Below, in pieces: positions 20,830 through 32,394 of a DNA stretch of 49,578 bases. The stretch comes from Hypsibius dujardini (lineage: Eukaryota > Tardigrada > Eutardigrada > Parachela > Hypsibiidae), in NCBI GenBank assembly GCA_001579985.1, contig LRSR01006014.1:1-49578 (forward strand). Reading direction: 5' to 3'. How positions within the stretch are numbered: position 1 is the first letter of the stretch; each line of letters begins with the position of its first letter. A program made the position numbers and the translations under genes. The notes beneath the pieces are model-generated. The model was not told where the DNA came from and did not search any database. It saw only the letters and a program-made list of their open reading frames with translations.

Positions 20830-22720
20830 TAGCACAAAACAGTGACAATCTTTTCGGAATGTTCTTCACAAACATGATTCTGACACATCGAACACGCTAT
20901 CTAAGACTGACGCCCAAGGCAATGAACGCAACTTTTTTTCCGCGGATACAAGGAAGATTTAGATTTGGCAAGGCTTTCGTTCTGCTCAAAAGGTTTTTCC
21001 TTTTTAATCATCGTGGCAATCGTCCGTTTTACACTCAACGACAAATTTGGGATCTTTGAGCGTGTAGAGCGCGTTGAACGCGTACAAACGGCTTCACTAG
21101 GTCTCTCCCCAACTCCTTCAGGAACTCGGAACGGCGACGAGATGTTTTGTTATTCCAGCCAGGATTCAGTTCAGTCCAGATGACATAGGCATTGAAAGCC
21201 GTGATATCAATCTAAAGAAAGATACAGTTTTTTTTATCTAATCGACCAATCAACGGCGACATGACATATGTAAGGAGCGCCCCGTGAAACGCAAAGTCAA
21301 TCGATCAATCAATCGAAACTAACAATTGAAATAACAATGTGGTTTTTTCTAGCGAACAAACGGGCCACAAAATAAGTGCATTGCTTACCATATCGTAATA
21401 TAGGCCATGAGCCCTCGGTTGGTTTGTCGACGGACGCTGTAGGTACCGACCAGTTGCTCCAAGGTGTCTACACCAGACTTCGTAGCATTGTACACCTTGA
21501 CGGTTTCCGGCTTTAATTCTTCCATCTCCGTATCGACTGCGACATTGTAGTGTAACAAGCTCAGAAGAATCACACATTTACGGGGGCGACAGACGTATTA
21601 AACCAACGTGAATTTCTTCGTAAATTCAAAAATGCTAGAAAAAAGGGGGCGGTCCTTCAGGGGTCCGGGTAAAAAGTTTCGGGGAATTTCTCCCCGATTT
21701 TTCCGGATGGTGCCGACGAGGGTTATGTTTCGCAAAAGTAACTCTTCTGCAAGTTCAACGGTCGTAAAAAAATCGTCCGTGGTTAGGTTTCTACCAGATT
21801 TCTTTCCCAGATAATCTATCATACGCAAGACAACGCCATACTTTGCTCCTTTTTTGCCACACCCAGGGGGTTTGCCCACATACGGTTCAAAATTACAGCA
21901 GTAACACGTCACCGCGCAGGCGAGAAACCACATTTTCAAACCGAATTTACCGCGTGGTTTTGTGGGGATGTACTGCTTGTGAGTACATCTGCCTCAAAAA
22001 GGGAACAGCTGCTCATCCACCGTGATGTTCTCATAAGGGAGAAAACTGAGCCGCAAGGTGTGGGTCCAGAAGTCCAGCAGCTCTCGCATGTGAGGAATCC
22101 TGTCCTTCTTCAAACGATCAGCACGCATGGATTTGTCATCGAATCGAAGAGAACAATTGATTTGGACAAAGCGCATACGAGACATCACTGCGTTATTGGT
22201 AGATTTTCCGTCTGCATTCGACCATCAATCCGCGACAGAAAGTGTGGCATCCTTGAAAACGCCCATCAAATACAACAGGCCCATATAAGCACACAATTTT
22301 TCCGCAGTCAGTGGCTTCCAAAAATCCCCATACCGTGCCAGTCCCTCCGTATTAGAGTGCAGTAAAATGACGGTCTGCATCTGCACAGTATAAAATAGAA
22401 CAAAAAACATCGCGAATGACATTGACGCGCGTTGCAGCATGCGGCTGGATCCCCGGTTTTGTTGACTTAAAATTAGCTTCCCTTGTCTTTCCGGTGTCTC
22501 TATCGGAACGCTGCCAATTAGTTTTTCCATTTTTCTACAGAAAGGGATCGTCATTCAACGAGTATAACGCGTTGTCATCACCAGAAAATCCTTGTCAGAC
22601 CACACATCATCGAGTTTCTCGATCTCCTCCGCTGGTTCGTCTGTCTCAGCCAAAATCTTTTCATCATCTGCCAGAATGTCCTCATCCTCGCTAGCACTAT
22701 CTTCTTTCACAAATTTAGAC
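20830..22720 (-). mobile_element. piggyBac-type transposase relic, nearly full length
   Basis: Minus strand, starting near MSKFVKEDSASEDED (acidic N-terminus). Then: LTAEKLCAYMGLLYLMGVF; MSRMRFVQI and LRFDDKSMRADRLKKD; NITVDEQLFPF (first catalytic Asp); NLTTDDFFTTVELAEELL (second Asp); SGVDTLEQLVGTYSVRR (third Asp); NAYVIWTELNPGWN; and a C-terminal Cys/His finger (CVHC, CSMCQNHVCEEH) near 20,870. At least five stops or shifts interrupt it. A GT-AG segment (about 21,213-21,390) separates GLYYDM from IDITAFNAYVIW exactly, so the element probably had an intron. The flanking TTAA duplication was not found. Confidence 0.85.
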
Positions 22721-23410
22721 ATCAAATAAAGCTCAAATAAGCTAAATTTTTTTACAGACGAAAAAAAATGCATAGAGAGCAATCTATTCTGACAGGGGCC
22801 GGGAAGGAGTTTAGCCAGGGAGTCGAGAGCCTACAGTCCACAGTCGAGAGCTGCGACAGCGAAACCTTCAAGGTTCCTCTTCTGCTTCCAGAGGTGACTG
22901 TTCCACCGTACATTTGTCGGACGTATGCCAGCATAGAATCGGGATAGATCAAGACGATTTAGTGCCGCGTCCCAGAAAAAGATATTCTGTGTTAGGGTCT
23001 TGAGGGCGGAGCATGGGCAACACATTCAGCTTGTCCTTTTCTGATTGATCGACTGATCAACTAGGTTTCAGCCGTAAACAGACACACTACAATCAACCGA
23101 TCAATTGAACTAACCAGTATCTTAAAACTCATAGCTTGGTAGATGGCAAAGCGTGCCTCCGATCCCATCTTCCCACTGCCAAATTGCGCCACAAAGTCCA
23201 GAAAGTCTTCCGAAAATTTCAGACTGCGATAAGAGCAAAAACAAATACGGACAAACGAATTAAAATAAATTGGGCAAATTTTTACATAGTGAGCAATTCG
23301 AGATGGCGAAATTATTTCACCCTTCCGCACAAAACGCCGCCCGCAATACTCCAGCGTGACCAGGCATGATGTCGTTCTTAGAATATTGACAGTGGATAAG
23401 GGCAAGTAAT
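22721..23410 (-). other. Flank 5' of the piggyBac relic
   Basis: Minus-strand open pieces (for example RWNSHLWKQKRNLEGFAV) have no recognised family. They could be part of the element's 5' region or host DNA. Repeated gatcaatc-type words occur near 21,300 and 23,045-23,105 on both sides of the coding relic, but I could not align them as inverted repeats. Confidence 0.3.
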
Positions 23411-24469
23411 AAAATTTTTATAAACTGCTTAAAATGGCGCCGCTGACGAAGAATAGATAAAAAGCCGTCTAATGAGTGACTAAACAATTATGTCATGTCA
23501 GTTACACGTTACTTGCAGCGGTTACGACCTGTGGTAGCGCAATGAATCTTTAAGCATAGTTCTAACCTTTTCCTAATTGTTACTAAATTTTAACTCCACT
23601 TGTATTCACTCGAATATTGCAACACCAGTTTTACTAGATGCCATAAGAACCAGTCTCAAGCCCCTTATTTTTTCGATACTGAGAAAAACATGTCGGCACG
23701 TGGGACTGAATGTTCTTCGGACGGTTCAAGTGTTAACAAGGTGGTGCTAAGTAGGTTCCTACCCCTTCGAAAGTATTTTTTAAAATTTAATATTTGAATG
23801 TAAAAATGTGGTAAAAATATCAAAGCAAAAAATCGCGATTAAAAATACCGCGCTCGCGCTGAAAAGCGAATGTGACCGTCAAATCTAGCAAGTGTATGCT
23901 GACTGGTACTCAGAGGGTTAAACAAATATTTTTTGCCTCGCCTGGCTAGTTATTCTCTTGACTACTGTGAAGCGGACTTGACTGTTCTCGGATTACTTAT
24001 ATTGAGTTCGCTATTTAATTAACAAACGTTAACATGAAGACAACCGGTGAATTTCCATTAGATTGAATTTTCGTAGTTTTCCCGTTTTGGTTTTTTTGTT
24101 GTTGTTTTTCTGCAGTTTTCCCTTTAGGCCGGGGTAACTGCTTCTACATAATTTTGGTAAAGGGGAATTAATGTTAGGAGTACAAATTTTTTTTTCATTT
24201 CTGGCTGGAAAGGGGAATCTTTTCTCTTGTGTGTTTTTCTCTGACCACGTCGACCAGATTTTGTAACTGACCCCTCCCCCGAAATGGGACCAGTAGGCGG
24301 GAGCAGTTTAAATATTTTTTTGAGTCTGCAATTAAAAAGGGCATTGGAGCTTTTCCAATCACCTGTACCGCCAACTTGCCAGTTCAATGCCATTGTCCTT
24401 GTAGAAATGGAACGTATATCCATGTAATAATAAACAGCTTCGCCAAATCCCAATCCCGGATTCAGATGG
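23411..24469. other. Intergenic
   Basis: AT-rich sequence without supported genes. Minus-strand open stretches near 24,124-24,453 are not conserved elsewhere in the window. Confidence 0.4.
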
Positions 24470-24563
24470 GTTCACTTTTTGCATTACATAGGCAATCACT
24501 AAACCGACAAACTATGACACTCCATTGCCTTTACTGATCTTGGGTTTCAATAGACAGAATTAT

Positions 24564-24646
24564 CTAATCCAAAAGTTCAATGGGGAAGATGCGACGAAGC
24601 TTGTTCAGTTTGGGAGGTTTAGTCGTGGTGAAAGGTCTAATCTTGC
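24564..24646 (-). other. Antisense terminal exon of lectin type, copy 3
   Basis: 83 bases, acceptor ctcgtag, 27 codons open, ending RRIFPIELLD plus TAG. Same length and phase as the terminal exon of the complete lectin gene. Confidence 0.6.
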
Positions 24647-24737
24647 CTACGAGAAAGACAGGGCATTTTATGAAGAGACCAAAAGATTTGATAAGTAACG
24701 AATCGTACACAAATATAGAAAGGAAAAGGAAAAAAGA

Positions 24738-24896
24738 CAGACTTGAAGACAGACAGACCTGGAGTTAGACAGAGAGAGGGTCAGACAGATAGGTAGACAG
24801 AGAGACAGACAGAGAGATAGACAGAGAAAAAGACAGATAAACAGACAGACAGAGAGACAGGCAGACAGGCAGACAGACAGACAGACAGACAGACAG
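24738..24896. repeat. (CAGA)n microsatellite
   Basis: Imperfect agacagacagag repeat directly 5' (on the minus strand) of the antisense lectin-type exon. Confidence 0.9.
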
Positions 24897-25616
24897 CAAA
24901 CGTCCCAGTTCGATGCCGTTGTCCGGATTTTTGACAGGTGGTAATTTAACCGAAATGGGCGCCAATCTGAAGTGTCACATTTTATTCTTAGTTTTCTAGA
25001 GCCATCCAAAACTTTTGTCAATGATTTAAACGAATTTGATTTAATTTCAATTTTTTTAATATTGCTCAAGAGTGTCTTGTCCTCCAAGCGATATGCTTTT
25101 TTTTAGTCTCTTAATGTTGAGCATTATATGAGAAACTACCGGCACAAGTAGGTCAACTTTTAAACAAATTAGCAAATATTGTTCACGAAAAAATACATTG
25201 TGAGTACCTCGGAATCCTATGATTTTGATATCAAATTTCTGCAATAATCAGCAACTGGACCTAAATATACGTAGCTACTGAATATAGCAGGTGAACCGCC
25301 TCGCCTATCTTACTTAATGATACAGCGTATCTCTTCTTGCTCAAACGACAGTGAGCTCCTGCAGAACGAACAATGGCTGCGTGCGTAGACTAACTCGAAT
25401 GTAGATTGATTATCTGTAGCAACTCTATTCGCAAATTGTTTGTGACGTCAGGAAAATAGAGATACAGATGCGATCACATTTCACTTTACAATCGCTGAAC
25501 CAACAATTAACAAACGTTGTTGTGACGTCGAGCAAGGTTCATGAAAACTCGACCTTAATCAGTCTTTTCCTGTTGTTAATCAACCTTGATGAGCGATCCG
25601 TTGTCCTTGGATTTAG

Positions 25617-25624
25617 TATAAAAG
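25617..25624 (+). promoter_or_regulatory. TATA box of LRR copy C
   Basis: TATAAAAG lies 94 bases before the start codon, leaving a short 5' UTR if transcription starts about 30 bases on, near ggtcttagtt. The other copies are degenerate at this position. Confidence 0.6.
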
Positions 25625-25710
25625 GGAAAGAAAGTGTGAAAGCGAGTTGTCGGTCTTAGTTACTCTATGCATCCGGGGTAGATATTTGGGCTTCATGCCA
25701 TTTATTTAAC

Positions 25711-27186
25711 ATGTGTCGAGTTATATTTTTTTTGTTGGCATGGGCGACAGCCGTTCACGGGACGAATCAAATGCAACGAGCTGATCCTGTTTCAGCCCCT
25801 CACGAAGGATGTACTTTTCATCCTGAAAGTTATAGCGGTTTTAACAATGGCTCCCATTACGTACCAACGACATTGTGTACGCAATCGCAAGAATTCGTTC
25901 TGCCGGATACCTTTAATGTCTCCTTGGTGAATGCCGACACCGAGGCCCTCTGGTTTCGCTTCACCACAGTTATAGTCAAGGACAATTACAATCCGTTTCC
26001 CAATCTTCCACATCTGCGTCACTTCATCATGGATCTCTTTTATAGCGATGCTAATCCGCGTTTCCCGCTAAACGATCTTCTCATCCATAATAAGAATCAC
26101 ATAACTCATCTGGACCTAACTCGTGTGAACATGAGCGGAATAAACAGGGCCGACTTCAACGGTTTTGTCAGGCTGAACTCTCTTAGGCTTGACCGCTGTC
26201 AGATTACGGCGATTGGTAAGGACATTTTCGAGGAGATTGGCACTATTGTCGACGCTCCATCCCTCAGCGGAATATACCCCCAACTTGAGATTTTCATCAT
26301 CTCGGACAACATTGAACAATTGGATTGGGCATTTCTTAGCCCGATTTCGCGAAGTTTGAAGGTGCAGTCTCTAAATATGCCAACATACCCCGGTGAAATG
26401 AAAGCAAACTTCTTTTCTTGCGACTGTAAATTTTACGCCCGTTTGTGATTGAAAACGTGTTCCTGTTTCAGATACTTGATTTGAACAAAATCAACTTAAG
26501 GAACTTGACATCAACTGCTGACAGCAACAACCCAGTTTTCTTGGAGAGCATCAGGAAGCTTGACATGAGCAATAATATGGTCTCAACTCTGCCGCGCTTT
26601 CTCTACGAGAGTTTAAACCTGATCTCTCTAAATGAGTTCGATTTCACGAGCTACCACCAAGAGCAGCAGTTCTGTGAAAACTACGTTGGCTGTAAATGCT
26701 GTGAACTGTATAACTTTACAATGTGGTATAGGTCAAATGTGCCAGAAATTAGTTATCATCGAATTGGTCTAACTTGTGGAGGCAGGACTAACACAGTGTA
26801 CGATGGGCCGTTCAAACCAGAGTGTACGTTTCACCTTGAAAACTTTCTGTTTAGTAGTTCGACACACTTTGAGAATATTCTAATTTCCAGGCGGTCCAAC
26901 GGACCCACCAACCCGCGCTCCAACAACTGTGACGCCTGGTCCGACCACGCCCACCATTCATCCAACCACGTCAACAGAACCATATCCTCCAACTGACTGG
27001 ACGACTACACAATCAACTCAGTTTACAGAATCATATCCTCCAACTGACTGGACGACTGGACAGCCAACCCGACAAACCTATATTCAAACCTCACCCGCAC
27101 CGGGCAGCCAAGGCAACTGCAAAACAATTGAGTTCCTCATCGTCAGTGTTGTGTCATTGTGCCTTTTGCCACTGATTTTATTTTGA
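25711..27186 (+). CDS. LRR surface receptor copy C, intact, probably GPI-anchored
   Basis: Exons 25,711-26,361, 26,472-26,823 and 26,891-27,186 join in phase to 432 aa; introns are 110 and 67 bases. Signal peptide at about 1-17 (VIFFLLAWATAVHG). Cys cap (EGC, TTLC). LRR strands include THLDLTRVNM, NSLRLDRCQI and, across intron 1, LKILDLNKINL. C-cap FCEN, CKCCELYNFTMWY, LTCGG, PEC. The stalk in exon 3 contains a duplicated unit (ESYPPTDWTT twice). The C-terminus FLIVSVVSLCLLPLILF ends the protein, fitting a GPI signal after a GSQGN site. It has the only consensus TATA box in the family, so it is the likeliest expressed copy. Confidence 0.88.
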
Positions 27187-27779
27187 TTTTTCGTTGTTGA
27201 ATGTGCCGCTGCTTAACCTTGTGAATGCCGGTCAGCTTACACTGGCTTAATTCTTTCTTCAAACTCCATTTGCTCGTCGAGCATTTGCACTTTTTTGATA
27301 CGGTTTTTCGTTTTGATCCTCTAACAGAACCTTAAAATATAAAGTAAAAACAACTTTTGAAAAACACTTTCGGAAGTGGTGAGAACTCATTAAGCCAAAC
27401 TTGGCTTAAACTTAAATGGTATGTATACTAATTTGCGGTGGGTGCTGAAAAAAAATTCCAGGCTTCGAAATTAAATAGGGTCTTAGCCAACGACCATACC
27501 AAAAAAATCCAGTTGAAAATGAAATAAACAAGCAATCGAGAGCGGAATGAAAAAATTATGATGCGGTGTCTATTGCTCCATCCCCTCTTATCCGAAAATT
27601 GTTCTGCTGCTGCTAGTCGATCTGAAACAAAATTTTGGAATAATAATTGTCAGAAAAGTTATAGCAATTATGTTTTTAGAAATCGATGTTAAGAACTGGC
27701 ACAGAATTATTCTAGTGACTGTAAAACGTCGTACTATTGATATAGATTGATAAATATGATGGATATGTTTGTTTCGGTC
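27187..27779. other. Spacer with a dispersed repeat
   Basis: The 3' flank of copy C matches its paralogs only to about 27,220. From 27,566 to about 27,720 the DNA matches 32,644-32,800 (gtgtctattgctcc, then gctgctgctagtcgatctgaaa). No gene supported. Confidence 0.5.
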
Positions 27780-28340
27780 TTCAAATGTTGATTATTGTAT
27801 GAAAAACTACCAGCACAAGCAGGTGAATTTTTAAACAAATAAGCAAAAAACTGTTCTGGAGAAAATACACCGTAAGAACCTTGGAAATCTAGTATTTTTG
27901 ATATAAAATTTTGGAAATAATCAGCAACCGGATTTAAATTTACGTAACTTTTGTAGACAGCATATAAAACGTCTCGCTTATCGTACTTAATGATACAGCG
28001 TATCTTTTCTTGCTCAAACGAAGATGAGGTGTTGCAGAACGAACAATGGCTGCGTGCGTAGACTAAATGAAGTTTGGATTATATGTAGCACTTTTATCTG
28101 CAAATTGTCAGTGACTGCAGGAAATAAGAGATACAGAAGCAACAATTGCTGACGTCGAGCAAGGTTCATGAAGACTCAACTGTAATCAGTCTTTTCTGTT
28201 GTTGGTCCGGCAACCTTGATGAGTGATCCGTTGTCCTTGGAAATATTCTAAAAGGCAAAGAAAGTGTGAAAGCGAGTTGTGAGTTTTAGTTATTTTATGC
28301 ATCTGTGATAGATATTTGGGCTTCATGTCATTTATTTAAC
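27780..28340 (+). repeat. Upstream unit of the split LRR copy (D/E)
   Basis: Matches the 3' half of the LRR upstream units (caaatgttgattattgtatg through tcttttctgttgttg). The antisense lectin-type exon is missing here. The TATA position reads attctaaaagg. Confidence 0.65.
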
Positions 28341-28571
28341 ATGTGTTGAGTTATATTCTTCTTGTTGGCGTGGGCGGCAACTGTTTACGGGACGAATCAA
28401 ATGCAACGAGCTGGTCCCGTTTCGGCCCCTCATGAAACAATGGTTTCCCTGTCGTTTACGTACCGACTACATTGTGTAGGGGCTCGCAAGAATTCGTTCT
28501 GCCAGATAACTTTGATGTCTCCTTGGTGGATGCTGACACCGAAGCCCTCTGATTCCGCGACACCAGAGTTA
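28341..28571 (+). pseudogene. LRR receptor copy D/E, 5' part
   Basis: Begins ATG TGT TGA: codon 3, CGA in copy C, is a stop here. The signal-peptide region and the ALxFRDT stretch are recognisable but carry deletions near 28,434-28,445. Homology stops at the TA of gagtta (28,570-28,571), and the family sequence resumes at 31,216. Confidence 0.8.
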
Positions 28572-31215
28572 TCTTTCCCTACGTAATTCCTAAAGGCCGT
28601 CCCTACCCCCGCTTTGTAGCTCAAATTTTTTCTCCACAACGTTATCTTCTTCTTTTTTTAATTGGAACTAATATGTAACGTAGATTAATCAATACGGTAG
28701 TGAAGTCCAGAAAATTTGATTATAGTAATATGAAAATGATTTTAATATTTTTCATATTGGCATATAGTGTTCTGTAATCAAGTGCACATGATGCGCACAT
28801 CAGTCATGCGGCTTCTGCGGATGTTTATCGTTCACCGAGCCTTTAAGCTCACAATGACGTCATCAGAACGAATGAAGTGAACGAGACACAACATATCAGG
28901 CGATATCATTAAATTAACAGCGTTTGAATCAAATTTGGAAGTTAGACTGCAACGTTAAAAACTTGGACCCTAACATTCGCATTATGATTAGGTTTCAAAC
29001 AAATCCTACATGGGTATCATTAAAGGGAAGAAATTTTGCATTTACTTTGACATTTACCTTAAAAAATTAAATTTTGAAAACACACTATAAAATTTACCTT
29101 GAAACCAAGCAGCATCACTAAATAAAATTAAGGAAATCACTAGAGTCCCAGCCTTTCTCACCCTTTTAAATTTTTTTTGAAATACAATAAAATTACTTTC
29201 AAGACGTTACTATGATACTTAGTTATTCATAATTGATTGATGGAATGATTGAAATCCAAAAGCCAAACAATTTCCAATAGTTTATTAGTGCTCTGACTGT
29301 AGTATCGAGAGAAAAATGATTGAGAGTGGCAGCTCCGTTGCAGATGACGGGGACCGCTCAGATGACAATGAAGCTATTTCCGACTCGGAACAGACAGGCT
29401 CCCAGGAAGCCAACCGTTCCATTATTCAACTTTATTCAAATTGAAAACGAAAAAGAGTGGGGCTATAGGGAAATGGTTGGGAAAGGGTGGGACAAGGGTG
29501 GGACAATAGTAGTACCCTAAAAATAGTTAAGCTCTTTACCAGAAGCGATAAGAAAACTGCTTTCAATAAAATCCAATAAAAGCTCCCGGTGTTTCAGAAG
29601 CCCTTTGGAATTTATTCTTAAGGTTCAAGGTTTTAACTTGGCTTGGTTGGTTCCAAGTTAAATTTACAATAATTTCAGTTTAATGATCATATATATATCG
29701 AGCTTAAGCCTAAGTTTAATATAATATAAATATCCATATTTATATATTCATATTCAATTATGAATACAGAGTCCACCACAAACATTTACTTAACTTTGAG
29801 GGGTACGGTAAAAGATGCCTGCACTGGTTTTAGTTTCCTAATTAACAAAAATGTGCTGGATAGAATTCAGCTCATGTTGCATGCTAACAGATTATGAACA
29901 CTTTTGATGGGGAGCTTCTGGGGTTCGCCAAATGAAAGACGTAGATTGTGTTGATTGATTGTTGATTGGATTGACATGACCTTTTGTTATCTCGCTAGCT
30001 GAGCATGTAAAGCTAACCCACTAAGCAAGCAAAAGTAGTGTATAAGTAGAAATAAGAGCTTGCTTCTTTTGGTCAAAGTCGCAAGTGAACGGGAATGTTG
30101 TCGCATCTAGTGATTCCAACATTTTTATGGGACAACTAACTAGTTGGATGAAAAACAAATTTTATATATTTTAGAAAACTGATGTTTCCGTGCAGAAGCA
30201 AAGACACATAGTTTAGTGGAGTCTTCTAATAATATGTAAACAATATGTACTAAATAATTTTCCGTGAAAAGTGGTCGAAAAATGTATGTCTTTGAAGAGA
30301 ACGGCTGAATCCTGGCCGAACTTGACAGAGAAAAATTGCCAGTTTACAAAAAGAGCGCTGAGGCTAGCAATTTTCACTGAAATTTTAATATCTCAAATTA
30401 GTATAGTATATGAAAGTCAACTCACCTAGACTTCTGCTTATGGAAGAATTAAGGTTTTGAGCAACGGTAAAATTCAGAAACCCATTCAACGTTGAGTAAA
30501 TGTTTATGGTAGCTGGACCCTGTACTTTCAGTTTGAAGTTAGCATTGCTAACTTGGGAAGATTTTCAAAGGGCAAATTCAGAATCGCCCCTCACTATTTT
30601 TTAAATAGTCCCATGTTTATGATGAATAATTTTTTTATTTTTATGCCGTTATGGTATGAAAAAGTTTTTGCTAGTGTAACTTCATGTTGGCCCTTCCGTA
30701 CAGAAACGAAGTGCTTAGTGCTGACCTGGGGCATTCCGGAACCTAAAGGTACAAATAAAGGTTCCCTAACACAAGCTCCGTTAGATTACAGATATAGTCA
30801 ACTTCGAGTCATGATAAAAGGCTCATGTAAATTGCGCCCCCCCCCTCCCGCCCCCGGCTTCGCCATAGGGAATTTGTATGGTAGTTTACCACTCAGATAC
30901 TCAGCTAGTTTTTTGTCGTCCTTAAAGTTCACATATGTTTCTGGTAATCCGTAGTTCGGATTATATCGGAGTGCCACTAAAGTTTTCGGTTCCTTACGGG
31001 TTATCAAGAAATTTTTCCCCCTTCCCCCTTCCCCAAACACCAATAAAATCTCGAGAGTTTACAATTTTCGAAATGTTTTCCCTTACCGTCCCCGTCAAGC
31101 CTGGTTGACAGTTCAAACTTAATGCTTCTAATAAACGAGCAGAGCTCTTTTAATTTGAATTATGACTTTCCTTAGTTGTCAAGTGTCGGCATCCGGTAGG
31201 CCGCCATTACACTTG
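28572..31215. mobile_element. 2.64-kb insertion splitting an LRR gene, type unknown
   Basis: It separates two parts of one LRR pseudogene that join end to end, with TA on both sides (28,570-28,571 and 31,216-31,217). The ends (tctttccctacg and attacacttg) are not inverted repeats, and no transposase is recognised. Inside are AT-rich DNA, an acidic 42-codon frame at 29,315-29,443 (SSVADDGDRSDDNEAISDSE), and overlapping open frames on both strands near 30,550-31,040 rich in C and G runs. The identity of the insert is unknown. Confidence 0.5.
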
Positions 31216-32394
31216 TAGTCAGGAAGAATTACACTCCGCTTCCCTATCTTCCACATCTGCGTTATTTCATAATGTCGATCCAGTATGGCGTTTTTACTCC
31301 GCGTTTCCCGCTAAACGATCTTTTCATCCATAATAAAAATCACATATCTCGCCTGGATCTAGCTAATGTGAACTTGAGCGGAATAAACAAGGCGGACTTC
31401 AACGGTTTCGTCATGCTGAACTCTCTTTCCCTTAGTCGTTGTCAGACTACGGCTATTGGTAAGGACATTTTCGAGGAGCTTGGCATCATTGTAGACGCTC
31501 CAGCCCTCAGCGGAATAATTCCCCATCTTGAAGCTGTCCGCATTTATGGTCACGACATTGAACAATTAGATTAGGCATTTAAAGGCCCGATTCCGCGACG
31601 TTTGAAGGTGCAGTCTCTAATTATGCCAATATACCCGGAGAAATGAAAGCAGATATCTTTTGTCGCGGCTGCAAATGTTCCGCCCGTTGTAGTTGAAAAC
31701 ATGTTCATGTTTCAGGCATTCAGCTTGCGGTTAAACAACTTAAGAAGCGTGATATCAACTGCTGACAACAACAGCCCAGTTTTTCTGGAAAGCATCCAGA
31801 GATTTAGCTTGGGAAATAATGAGCTTCGAACCCTGCTGAGCTTTATTTACGAGATCTTAAACCTGAGCTCGCTGAGTTATTTCGGTTTCATCAGTGACAG
31901 CCGAGAGCAGCAGTTCTGTGAAAACTACGTTGGTTGTACATGTTGTGAACTGTATAACTTTACAATGTGGTATAAATCAAATGTGCCAGAGTTTAGCAAT
32001 CCTTCTATTCGCCTAACTTCTGGAGGCAAGGGGGACACTGTGCACCGTGGGTCATTTAGTCTAGAGTGTACGTTTCGCTTTGAAGACTTTCTGTTTAGTC
32101 GTTTGACGCACTCAATGAATATTCTATTTTCCAGGCGGTCTAGCGGACCCACCGACCCACATTCCAATAACTGCGACGCCTTGTCTGACGCGTTCACAAC
32201 TGACCACGCCCACCATTCATCCAACCCAGTTGACAGAATCATATCCTCCAACTGACTGGACTCCTTCACAACCAACCTCAGAAACCGATCATCAAACCAC
32301 ACCCAAGCCGAGCAGCCAAGGCAAATGCTAAAAAATTGAGCCACTCATCGTCAGTGTTGTGTCACTGTGCCTTATGCAACTCATTTTATTTTGA
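31216..32394 (+). pseudogene. LRR receptor copy D/E, 3' part
   Basis: Resumes within exon 1 (PLPYLPHLRYF) where the 5' part stops. LRR strands SRLDLANVNL, NSLSLSRC and EAVRIYGHDI are readable. A stop replaces the Trp in QLDW (near 31,573). Exon 2 (about 31,719-32,070) and exon 3 are largely open, but exon 3 has a stop after GKC (near 32,330), before the hydrophobic tail. Dead as a gene, yet it is a possible sequence donor. Confidence 0.8.

Larger units (their letters stand above)
24470..25710 (+). repeat. Upstream duplication unit of LRR copy C
   Basis: Paralog of the units before copies A and B. Contains the antisense lectin-type exon (24,564-24,646), (CAGA)n at 24,738-24,896 and the promoter block with the best TATA box of the family. 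Confidence 0.75.

Noticed and set aside
4449-32394. LRR family as true orthologs of vertebrate VLR genes
   Set aside because: Only the general logic (LRR, C-cap, stalk, anchor, concave-face variation) is shared. There is no sequence evidence for orthology or for somatic assembly, and intact copies are complete in the germline.
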